Assembly (NCBI GenBank): GCA_947474705.1
Contig: CANJJS010000043.1
Coordinates: forward strand, 1-41,054
Source of the DNA: Acetobacteraceae bacterium
GTDB lineage: Bacteria; Pseudomonadota; Alphaproteobacteria; Acetobacterales; Acetobacteraceae
Length of the DNA stretch: 41,054 bases
Direction of reading: 5' to 3'
Below are positions 16,386 to 22,926 of this stretch, piece after piece (the stretch's first letter is position 1; every line of letters begins with the position of its first letter). The position numbers were made by a program, and so were the translations under genes. The notes beneath the pieces were generated by a model, which did not search any database, was not told the origin of the DNA, and saw only the letters and a list, made by a program, of their open reading frames with translations.

Positions 16386-17359
16386 TCCCGGTCTATTTCC
16401 GACAGCACCTGCGCGACCGTCAGGCGCGCCATGCCGTCGATCTTCGACACCCCGCCGGGCGGCACGATGGGAACGATCCGGCGGCTGTGATGGAAGGGCG
16501 GCACGCCGCCGAATAACCCGTAGGTGCGGCGGCCCACGGCGGCGGCCATGTTCATGACGCCGGTATCGTTGCCGACATACCAGGCGCACAGACCGAACAA
16601 GGCCGCGATCTCCGCCAGGTTCCAGCCGATCGCCGGCACGATCGCCGAGATTTTTGTTAGTGCCTGAATGTCGGCCGCCAGACCGGCCTCGGCCTTGCCG
16701 CCGATCAACACGGCCTGAGCGTATCCACGCGCCGCCAGCGCATCGGCCAGCGCGGCGAAACGCGTCGCGCCCCATTGCTTGTACGGTTCGGAACTGCCGA
16801 TCCCGATCGCGATGGGATGCCGCACACCCGCCAGACGCGCCTGGACGATCGCTGTGGCCGCCTCGGCGACCGGCAGGTCCGGCTCCGAGGCGTCCACGGG
16901 GATGCCGGCGGCTTTCAGCCAGGCGGTCGCCTGGTCGAAGGGATGCCGCTTGTAGATTTCGTCCGGCAGATACGGCGGGCGGTTGAGAAAGCGCTTCTGA
17001 ATGCCGTAGCCATAGCCGTATCGCGCGGGAATACCGGCGAGTGCGGTCATCAGAGCGATGGTTTTGCCGTGGTGCAAAATATACACGGCGTCGAACCGCC
17101 GCGCCCGTAACGACGCGACCGCCCGGGGAAAGCCCAACAGCCCGTCATGCGCGCCTTTGCGCCCCTCGGGGTTCCGGTCCAGCCACAGGAAATCGCGGAC
17201 CGTGCGCTCGGCGCCGAAAATCTGGTCGGCGGCGGATCGCGGCTTGGTCACCAGCGTCACCGGCGCGCCAACATGGGCCGAGATCGCGCGGATATGCGGC
17301 AAATGCCAGATCATATCGCCGATGCCCGGCAATGGCTGCACCACGGCGACGGAGATCAT
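16364..17359 (-). CDS. Glycosyltransferase family 9, ADP-heptose:LPS heptosyltransferase-like
   Basis: 331 aa with a GT-B fold. The N-terminal VVQPLPGIGDMIWHLPHIRAI matches the GIGD-W-LP element of GT9 acceptor domains. The donor-binding C-terminal half shows IGIGSSEPYKQW and GNDTGVMNMAAAVG, the (D/S)TG-x2-H-type motif with Met/Asn in place of the usual His. It probably adds a heptose or related sugar to lipopolysaccharide core or a surface glycan at the inner membrane. It follows pncC by 9 bases on the same strand and is likely co-translated. The kinase remnant at 147-433 belongs to a pathway that could supply its donor sugar. Confidence 0.82.
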   Translation of the reverse strand: MISVAVVQPLPGIGDMIWHLPHIRAISAHVGAPVTLVTKPRSAADQIFGAERTVRDFLWLDRNPEGRKGAHDGLLGFPRAVASLRARRFDAVYILHHGKTIALMTALAGIPARYGYGYGIQKRFLNRPPYLPDEIYKRHPFDQATAWLKAAGIPVDASEPDLPVAEAATAIVQARLAGVRHPIAIGIGSSEPYKQWGATRFAALADALAARGYAQAVLIGGKAEAGLAADIQALTKISAIVPAIGWNLAEIAALFGLCAWYVGNDTGVMNMAAAVGRRTYGLFGGVPPFHHSRRIVPIVPPGGVSKIDGMARLTVAQVLSEIDRDQASAPA

Positions 17360-17368
17360 CCCGGCGAC

Positions 17369-17854
17369 TCAAACCCGCGCGCGGATCATCGCGAAGACAT
17401 GCGCGACGGCGGCGGCGCGAATGGCGGCACGATCGCCAGGAAAGACACGCCGTTCGGTGGCCGCCGGTTCGCCCGTTTTCGCCAGTCCGAAACACACCGT
17501 ACCCACCGGCTTTTCCGCGCTGCCCCCGCCCGGTCCCGTCAGACCGGTCACCGACACCGCGATCGTCGCGCGCGACCGCGCCAGCGCGCCTTCGGCCATG
17601 GCGCGCGCCACCTCCTCGCTGACCGCGCCATGCGCTTCGATCGTCGTCATGGGCACGCCGATAAGATCGTGCTTCGCCTCGTTCGTATAGGTGACGAAGC
17701 CGCGATCCAACACGTCCGACGCGCCCGCGACGGCGGTCAGCGTGGCGGCGATCAGCCCGCCCGTGCAACTCTCCGCGGTCGCCAGCCGGATGCCGTTGGC
17801 GCGGCAGGCGTCCAGCACGGTTTCGGCTTCGGCGAGCAAGGTAGCGGCGATCAT
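17369..17854 (-). CDS. pncC: Nicotinamide-nucleotide amidohydrolase (CinA C-terminal domain protein)
   Basis: 161 aa, the stand-alone PncC form without the CinA N-terminal domain. It deamidates nicotinamide mononucleotide to nicotinic acid mononucleotide, recycling NMN produced by DNA ligase. Signatures: LATAESCTGGLIAATLT with the catalytic Ser, the VTYTNEAKHDLIGV segment, HGAVSEEVARAMAEGA, and the SVTGLTGPGGG loop near residue 115. The downstream GT9 gene starts 9 bases after the stop. Confidence 0.92.
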   Translation of the reverse strand: MIAATLLAEAETVLDACRANGIRLATAESCTGGLIAATLTAVAGASDVLDRGFVTYTNEAKHDLIGVPMTTIEAHGAVSEEVARAMAEGALARSRATIAVSVTGLTGPGGGSAEKPVGTVCFGLAKTGEPAATERRVFPGDRAAIRAAAVAHVFAMIRARV

Positions 17855-17957
17855 CCGGGACTCCCGATCTTCGCGTTATCGTCCAATTGGGGCAGGCCGG
17901 ATTGGGGCAGCAATGACCTCGCCTCGCAAGGGCGGGCGGCGCGGCGACGCGCGAGGG

Positions 17958-18548
17958 TCAATCGAAGTCCGTCCCCAGCGCCCCGCGGGTCGCCGCGCCA
18001 ATCGCGGCCATATGGCCATAGCGCGGGTGCGAGAAGCCCAGGACCGCCTCTTGCGCGTTCGCGCGAAAGGCCTCGATCTGGGACCGCGTGAACGGGAAAT
18101 GCACGAACTGAACCGAAGAGGCTTTTCCGTCCTCCCGCGTGCGGTCCTGGTCGGCTTCGGCGACGCCACGAATGGTTTCGCCGCCGATACGCAGAAACGC
18201 CGACTCCTCGATCCCGCCCAAGGTCGCGAGGACCGCCGCGCGGCGGATCGGGTCGTCGATTTCGATCATGAAGGTCGCCGTGAGTTCGGACCCGTTCGGA
18301 ATCAGCGGATTATACGCCGCGAGCTCGTCCGGCGCCTGCGCCATGCCGCCTTTCTCGATGTAAATCATCTCCTGCACCTGGAGCCACATCGTGTCCCGGC
18401 TTTCGAAATAGAAAGTGACGTAAGGCCCGACCTCGACGCGGCGGTCGCGCTTGATCGCCGCGATCTTTTGTTTCCACGCCTTCCGGTCGCGCGCGTACTC
18501 CATGGGCGGCACGATATCGGCGAGGGTCAGCGCGCGGGAAGCGGTCAT
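17958..18548 (-). CDS. DUF3501 family protein
   Basis: 196 aa, soluble. It matches the DUF3501 pattern: an N-terminal LADIVPPMEYARDRKAWK, a VGPYVTFYFESRDTMWLQVQEM core and a C-terminal SVQFVHFPFT. No biochemical function is known to me. Members are found beside rubrerythrin and GlpC/HdrD-like Fe-S protein genes, as here, which points to a shared oxidative-stress or electron-transfer task. The GAGGACAAACCC ribosome site supports the start. It lies 21 bases after the Fe-S gene. Confidence 0.85.
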   Translation of the reverse strand: MTASRALTLADIVPPMEYARDRKAWKQKIAAIKRDRRVEVGPYVTFYFESRDTMWLQVQEMIYIEKGGMAQAPDELAAYNPLIPNGSELTATFMIEIDDPIRRAAVLATLGGIEESAFLRIGGETIRGVAEADQDRTREDGKASSVQFVHFPFTRSQIEAFRANAQEAVLGFSHPRYGHMAAIGAATRGALGTDFD

Positions 18549-18569
18549 GGGTTTGTCCTCGGTTGGGGG

Positions 18570-19928
18570 TCAGGCGCGCGCGGTGGTGCCGATACCGTAG
18601 GCGCGGGCCAGGAGTTGCACGGGGTGCGAGACCAGTTCCGGTTTCGGTCCGTCCGTCTTCTGGTTCTCGATGCCCTGAGCGATATGCACACCGGCCAGCG
18701 GGCATTCCGACATCACGAAGCCCGCGCCGTTCTGTGCCGCCTGACGGGCGACGGGGCGGCCGACTTTCATGGCGACGTCGAACCACTCTTTTTTGAATCC
18801 CCAGGACCCGCCATGGCCCGAGCACCGCTCGATCACCTTGACGCTGGCCTCCGGGATCAACCGCAGCATTTCCGCCGCCTTTTGCCCCATGTTCTGCGCG
18901 CGGGCGTGGCAGGCCATGTGCACGGACAGCGTGCCGGGCACCGGTTTCATGCCGGGCACCAGGCCTTCTTTCTTGGCGATGTCGACGATGTATTCGCTGA
19001 CATCGAAGGTCGCGCGCGACAATTTCTCGATCGCGGGCTCGTTTGGCAGGATCAGCTTCCACTCGAATTTCAGCATCAACGCACAGGACGGCACCAGCGC
19101 GATGACATCGTAACCCTTGTCGATCCATGGACCGAGTTCGGCCGAGACGATTTTCGCGTTGGCGGCGACATCGGCGATGCGGCCCTGTTCCAGCAGCGGC
19201 ATGCCGCAGCATTTGGGCTGCACGACCTCTGTCTCGACGCCGTTTTTCCGCAGCACCGCGATCAGATCGACGCCCACGCCGGGGTTGTTGTAATCGCCGA
19301 AACACGTCGCGTACAGCACCGCTTTCCGGCCGAACGCCGGCGCGTCCTTGTTGACGGCGGGCGACATCGCCGCCTGCGCCTTCAGCGAATGCGAGGCGTA
19401 TTTCGGCAGTTCCACGTCCGGATGGAACCCCGCCACTTTTCGCAAGGTGGGGCCGACGATCTTATTGTCGCGTGCCGTCGCCCAATTGGCGATCGGGGAC
19501 ACCAGCGTCGCCATTTTCCCGTTGCGGTCGGTTTCCGCGATCTGCCGATCCACGAACGGCACTTTCCCCTGCTTTTCCTCCATGGCGCGGTAGCGCAGCA
19601 TCAGATGCGGAAAATCCAGGTTGAACTCGTGCGGCGGCACGTACGGGCACTTGGTCATATAGCACATGTCGCACAATGTGCAGGCATCGACGACCGGCTT
19701 GAAATCCTCGCTTTTGACGCCGTCCAGTTCCTCGGTCGGCGAGGCATCGACGAGGTCGAACAGGCGCGGAAACGAATCGCAAAGGTTGAAGCAGCGGCGG
19801 CAGCCATGGCAAATATCGAAGACGCGCCGAAGCTCTTTCTCGATCTCGTCGGGATCGTAGAATGACTCGTCCTGCCACGGAATCGGGTGGCGGGTCGGCG
19901 CCTCCAGGCTACCTTCGCGCATGGCCAT
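18570..19928 (-). CDS. Heterodisulfide reductase-related / GlpC-like iron-sulfur protein
   Basis: 452 aa. Two N-terminal 4Fe-4S motifs are present: CHGCRRCFNLCDSFP at about residue 41 and CTLCDMCYMTKCPYVPP at about residue 88. The C-terminal half has two CCG-like regions: ATCFGDYNNPG, then PKCCGMPLLEQG, then PSCALMLK; and MACHARAQNMG, then CSGHGGSWG, then SECPLAG. In the second region the CCG is CSG, which can still ligate a cluster. It probably carries electrons to the neighbouring rubrerythrin or to quinone; no flavin partner is adjacent. It may start at the ATG at 19922 rather than 19928, because AGAAAGAG is better spaced for the former. Confidence 0.88.
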   Translation of the reverse strand: MAMREGSLEAPTRHPIPWQDESFYDPDEIEKELRRVFDICHGCRRCFNLCDSFPRLFDLVDASPTEELDGVKSEDFKPVVDACTLCDMCYMTKCPYVPPHEFNLDFPHLMLRYRAMEEKQGKVPFVDRQIAETDRNGKMATLVSPIANWATARDNKIVGPTLRKVAGFHPDVELPKYASHSLKAQAAMSPAVNKDAPAFGRKAVLYATCFGDYNNPGVGVDLIAVLRKNGVETEVVQPKCCGMPLLEQGRIADVAANAKIVSAELGPWIDKGYDVIALVPSCALMLKFEWKLILPNEPAIEKLSRATFDVSEYIVDIAKKEGLVPGMKPVPGTLSVHMACHARAQNMGQKAAEMLRLIPEASVKVIERCSGHGGSWGFKKEWFDVAMKVGRPVARQAAQNGAGFVMSECPLAGVHIAQGIENQKTDGPKPELVSHPVQLLARAYGIGTTARA

Positions 19929-19953
19929 CTCTTTCTTGTAAAGGAACGAAGTG

Positions 19954-19988
19954 CCGGCCTTCCCGCTTCTGGGTCGCGGAAAGGCCGG
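19954..19988 (-). terminator. Hairpin after rubrerythrin, before the GlpC-like gene
   Basis: CCGGCCTT (19954-19961) pairs with 19981-19988, and CCGC with GCGG inside, with one C/A mismatch between the two helices. It falls in the 69-base gap inside the rubrerythrin–GlpC-like unit, so it may attenuate rather than end transcription, lowering Fe-S protein output relative to rubrerythrin. Confidence 0.5.
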
Positions 19989-19997
19989 GTCTCGGGG

Positions 19998-20417
19998 TCA
20001 GCCCAGCTCGTTCAGAGCCTTCTGGAACCGGCCGGCGTGAGAGCGCTCGGCCTTCGCCAGCGTCTCGAACCAATCGGCGATCTCGTCATGACCTTCCTCG
20101 CGGGCCGTGCGGGCCATGCCAGGATACATGTCGGTGTATTCGTGCGTCTCACCCGCGACAGCCGCGGCGAGGTTGTTGGAGGTGGAGCCGATCGGCAGAC
20201 CGGTCGCGGGATCGCCCGTTTCCTCCAGGTATTCCAGATGGCCGTGCGCGTGGCCGGTTTCGCCTTCCGCGGTGGAGCGGAAAACGGCCGCGACGTCGTT
20301 ATAGCCTTCGACGTCCGCCTTCTGCGCGAAATACAGATAACGACGGTTGGCCTGAGATTCGCCCGCGAACGCGGCCTTCAGATTGCCTTCCGTCTTGCTT
20401 CCTTTGAGCGCCGCCAT
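19998..20417 (-). CDS. Rubrerythrin family protein (ferritin-like diiron domain only)
   Basis: 139 aa. All diiron ligands of a rubrerythrin four-helix bundle are visible: E20 (AFAGESQANRRY), E53-x2-H56 (GETGHAHGH), E90 and E93 (AGETHEYTDM) and E124-x2-H127 (AERSHAGRF). The C-terminal rubredoxin domain of classical rubrerythrins is absent, so reducing power must come from another protein, plausibly the Fe-S protein encoded next. The expected role is cytosolic peroxide reduction. The frame extends to 20567, but the ATG at 20417 has AGGAAGAG upstream and gives the family's standard N-terminus. A near-perfect palindrome lies 33 bases upstream. Confidence 0.92.
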   Translation of the reverse strand: MAALKGSKTEGNLKAAFAGESQANRRYLYFAQKADVEGYNDVAAVFRSTAEGETGHAHGHLEYLEETGDPATGLPIGSTSNNLAAAVAGETHEYTDMYPGMARTAREEGHDEIADWFETLAKAERSHAGRFQKALNELG

Positions 20418-20449
20418 GTCTCTTCCTTTCCGATGTTCGTAAGGCTGCA

Positions 20450-20473
20450 CCGGCGGGGCATATGTCCCGGCGG
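20450..20473 (-). promoter_or_regulatory. Near-perfect palindrome centred on CATATG, upstream of rubrerythrin
   Basis: The segment folds as CCGGCGGG-G-CATATG-T-CCCGGCGG with a single mismatched pair and one G-T pair, spanning 24 bases. It lies 33 bases before the rubrerythrin ATG, so it may be an operator at the promoter or a hairpin in the 5' leader. The regulator is unknown. Confidence 0.35.
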
Positions 20474-20631
20474 CCAGTGGACGCAACCTAGTCCAACCGC
20501 CCGATAAATGAAAGTTGGCGGGATGATGAAATCTTTCGATCAGAGGCATCGAACCGGCCGCGCCCATGGTTTCGTCCGCTGCCTCGCCCCGCTACTGTCC
20601 GCCCAGAGGAAACAGCCCAAACGAGGACATC

Positions 20632-22092
20632 ATGCGGACCGGCACCGATTACAAGGCGGCCCTGCGCGACGGACGCCGCGTCTGGGTCATGAACGACGGC
20701 GCGGTCGAGGACGTCGCCACCCACCCCGCTACCGCCGCCATGGTCGAAACCTACGGCGCCTGGTACGATCGCCACTTCGATCCCGCCTGGCGCGACCTGC
20801 TTTTGGCGGACGCCAACACACCAGTCTGGGCCGTGGACCCCCGCTCCGCCGCCGAGCTGCGGAAACTCGGGGCGAGCTTTTCCGCGACGACCTTCCTCAA
20901 CGCCGGCAACGTCACGCACACCCCGGCTTATGGGGCGTTGATCGCTCTGGGCCTGGAAACCGCCGTTCGGGCGTATGGGAAATTCCCGGACCAGATCGAA
21001 CACGCCGCCGCCTACCGCCAGGCGCTGCTCGCCTCCGGCCGGTTTCTGACGTTCTCCTCCGGTCAGGCGCCGGTCGGCTTCCGCATGCGAACCGATCCGG
21101 CCGAACGGAGCGCGCTGCGGGTCGTCCGGGAAACGCCGGAGGGCCTTTACCTCAGCGGCAAGGTCGGCATGTTCACCAGCCCGGCCTACGCGGAAGACGT
21201 CTATATCGGCGCCAATTCCGCGTGCGAGCACAACGGCCACCGCGTCACCTGCATCGTCCCGCTGAACGCGCCCGGCGTGACGATCCTCTGCCGCAAGATA
21301 TCGGCCCATGACAAAAACCCGTTCCTGTCGCCGCTGTCGCAACGCAACGACGAACTCGACGGCCAGATGTGGTTGGACAACGTGTTCGTGCCCAGGGACC
21401 GATTGTTCTTCCTGGACGCCAATGTCGATCCGATCGCGCGCTGGCTGTTCTGGCATCAGCTTTATTGCTGGGTGTCGAAGGGCGATTACGCGTTGGGCCT
21501 CGCTTTGGCCCTGACCGACGCGATGGGACTGACACAGGCCACGCCAACCGTGGACCTGCTGCTGGACATGATCGTGGACACGCAGACCGTCCGCACCTGC
21601 CTGACCGCCGCCGAACTCGACCCGAGCTTCACGCCGGAAGGATTTTGCTACCCCAACCACACCCATATCGCGGTCGGCAGCCTCGCGATGCTGAGCGCGC
21701 GGCAGAGGCTGACCGAAACGCTTCGGATTTTGCCGGGCTCGTCGATGATCGTGGCGCCCTCCGACACCGATCTCGCCGCCCCCACGATGGGACCGGGCTT
21801 CGAGGCCTCGTTCGGCGGCGGTGGTTACACGGCGGCGCAACGATCCGCGTTGTTGCAATTGGCGTGGGATCACGTGGGGTCCGCGCTGGACGCGCGCGAG
21901 TCGGTCTACGAACTCCATTCCAACGGCGGCGTCCCGATCTGGCGGGCGCGGCTGCGGCGGAGTTTTTCGCGGTACAACGAACTCGCCAACGCCGTACTGC
22001 GCGACATCGCGATTCCCGTGCCGGAAGTGGACCTGGGCGCCATCCCCGCGGCGCCGGTCGCGCCGCGGCGTCAGGTGGCGCCCACCCGTTGA
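20632..22092 (+). CDS. 4-hydroxyphenylacetate 3-monooxygenase family, oxygenase component (HpaB-like)
   Basis: 486 aa. The N-terminus MRTGTDYKAALRDGRRVWV and the AAMVETYGAWYDRHFD region match the HpaB/PvcC family of FADH2-dependent phenol hydroxylases, which share a fold with acyl-CoA dehydrogenases. Flavin- and substrate-region motifs include AHDKNPFLSPLSQRNDELDG and MWLDNVFVPRDRLFF. These enzymes hydroxylate phenolic rings with reduced flavin delivered by a separate reductase (HpaC type), which is not nearby. The substrate here is unknown, and a 4-hydroxybutyryl-CoA dehydratase-like or secondary-metabolite role cannot be excluded. The ATG at 20632 has ACGAGGA upstream; the longer frame from 20566 has none. 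It is divergent from rubrerythrin. Confidence 0.85.
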   Translation: MRTGTDYKAALRDGRRVWVMNDGAVEDVATHPATAAMVETYGAWYDRHFDPAWRDLLLADANTPVWAVDPRSAAELRKLGASFSATTFLNAGNVTHTPAYGALIALGLETAVRAYGKFPDQIEHAAAYRQALLASGRFLTFSSGQAPVGFRMRTDPAERSALRVVRETPEGLYLSGKVGMFTSPAYAEDVYIGANSACEHNGHRVTCIVPLNAPGVTILCRKISAHDKNPFLSPLSQRNDELDGQMWLDNVFVPRDRLFFLDANVDPIARWLFWHQLYCWVSKGDYALGLALALTDAMGLTQATPTVDLLLDMIVDTQTVRTCLTAAELDPSFTPEGFCYPNHTHIAVGSLAMLSARQRLTETLRILPGSSMIVAPSDTDLAAPTMGPGFEASFGGGGYTAAQRSALLQLAWDHVGSALDARESVYELHSNGGVPIWRARLRRSFSRYNELANAVLRDIAIPVPEVDLGAIPAAPVAPRRQVAPTR

Positions 22093-22215
22093 CGGTGTCG
22101 CCGAAGCCACCCGAGCCATGGGCGACCCCTCCGGCCCCGCCGCCGTCCGAATTCGACGACCAATTCCGCTGGTTCGCCCGCGACGTCATGCCAGCCTTCG
22201 CCGGATAAATTTGTC
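22093..22215. other. Intergenic stretch after the HpaB-like gene
   Basis: 123 bases without a gene that I can support. At 22186-22206 the sequence GTCATGCCAGCCTTCGCCGG resembles one arm of the short repeats that contain GTCATGCC...GGCATGAC in alphaproteobacterial genomes, but the second arm is missing. No clear terminator for the HpaB-like gene is visible. Confidence 0.4.
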
Positions 22216-22233
22216 CATTGATCCATATCAATG
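22216..22233 (+). promoter_or_regulatory. Perfect FNR/Anr/FixK-type binding site
   Basis: CATTGATCCATATCAATG is an exact inverted repeat of CATTGAT around CCAT. It contains the full FNR-family consensus TTGAT-N4-ATCAA with no mismatch. Its centre at 22224.5 puts a class II (-41.5) start at about 22266, with a weak -10 (CATGTT, 22254-22259). The nearest downstream unit on the plus strand is the candidate sRNA that ends at 22354. No minus-strand gene starts nearby. Confidence 0.75.
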
Positions 22234-22265
22234 CCCAAAGGCGGAGGGCGGGGCATGTTCCGGGT

Positions 22266-22354
22266 CGAGGGATGAGCGGGATTGCCTTGCTTGTCTTCTC
22301 TCTTGGACTCCTCCCCAAACTTGGCGGCACCCACACGGTGCCGCCGATTTTTTT
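22266..22354 (+). ncRNA. Candidate FNR-controlled small RNA with an anti-Shine-Dalgarno loop
   Basis: From the inferred start to the end of the T-run is about 89 bases with no credible reading frame. The stretch holds a pyrimidine-rich single strand (CTTGTCTTCTCTC, 22288-22300). Next comes a small hairpin, TTGG (22303-22306) pairing with CCAA (22315-22318), whose loop reads ACTCCTCC and is complementary to ribosome-binding sites. It ends in a textbook intrinsic terminator. CUCCU loops are the hallmark of alphaproteobacterial cuckoo/alpha-r14-type sRNAs. The 5' end is inferred from FNR geometry. The alternative is a leader that attenuates the gene at 22423. Confidence 0.5.
22323..22354 (+). 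terminator. Rho-independent terminator (sRNA 3' end)
   Basis: GGCGGCACC (22323-22331) pairs perfectly with GGTGCCGCC (22337-22345) around the loop CACAC, followed by GA and seven T (22348-22354). It is the best intrinsic terminator in the window. It is 231 bases past the HpaB-like stop and 69 bases before the next ATG, so it most naturally ends a separate short transcript. Confidence 0.85.
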
Positions 22355-22422
22355 CGGGCCGCCATTTACCGCGCGTTAACCGGACCGCCGTAGCCTCCCG
22401 CGTATTCGCGAGGGGCCCGGAC

Positions 22423-22875
22423 ATGGCCTTACCCAATCCCGAAACACGTTCGATCCAACCGCTGTTGCTCCTGTCCGGCGCGACACTGCTGACCATCGTG
22501 CTGGTCGCCACCGCGGTTGCGCGGGTGGCCGCCGGGCTCAGCCCGCGGGTTGGCGATATCGTTTCCTTCGACCCCCAGGCGCCCGCCGGGTTCGCCAGCG
22601 ATGCGCGCCTGGCCGTGACCCGTCCGGGTGGAGGGGAGTGCGACCTGGATGTCGGTTTGATGCGCATGACCGGCGGCAGTCTTGTGGTCGAACGCCGCGA
22701 TCCGCCGCCCACCCGTCTGTTTCATGTCCGCTGGGTTGGGCCGCATACCAGTGTTGGCGCGCGGAATTGCGGGATGGAGGCGAGTCTGTTGCTGCCAATT
22801 TCGGACCTTGTCGCGCTGGCCAGCGCGGCCGGCGGGTTCGGGACCGGGCATCGCGGATTTCTTGGGCTGCGATAA
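22423..22875 (+). CDS. Hypothetical membrane-anchored protein
   Basis: 150 aa. One N-terminal membrane segment (about residues 13-37, LLLLSGATLLTIVLVATAVA) is followed by a ~110-residue soluble domain, probably periplasmic. That domain has two Cys (around residues 72 and 116), which could form a disulfide. I do not recognise the family. The frame is open from 22282, but that would run through the terminator; the ATG at 22423 has GAGGGGCCCGGAC upstream. It follows the FNR-box/sRNA region, so expression may depend on read-through of the 22323 terminator or on its own promoter. Confidence 0.65.
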   Translation: MALPNPETRSIQPLLLLSGATLLTIVLVATAVARVAAGLSPRVGDIVSFDPQAPAGFASDARLAVTRPGGGECDLDVGLMRMTGGSLVVERRDPPPTRLFHVRWVGPHTSVGARNCGMEASLLLPISDLVALASAAGGFGTGHRGFLGLR

Positions 22876-22926
22876 CCCGGAGGTACTTTCGCCGCCGCCC
22901 CGCTCTTCAGGCGGCCAGGGGCGGGC

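Noticed and set aside
17691-19865. 724-aa plus-strand frame, the longest in its area
   Set aside because: It is antisense to pncC, DUF3501 and the GlpC-like gene, all of which have clear motifs; its composition is Arg/His/Asp-rich without domains.
20488-22119. 543-aa frame opposite the HpaB-like gene
   Set aside because: Shadow of the HpaB-like coding strand; no recognisable domain.
22186-22206. REP-type repeat
   Set aside because: Only one arm of the usual GTCATGCC...GGCATGAC pair is present and no second copy is seen in the window.
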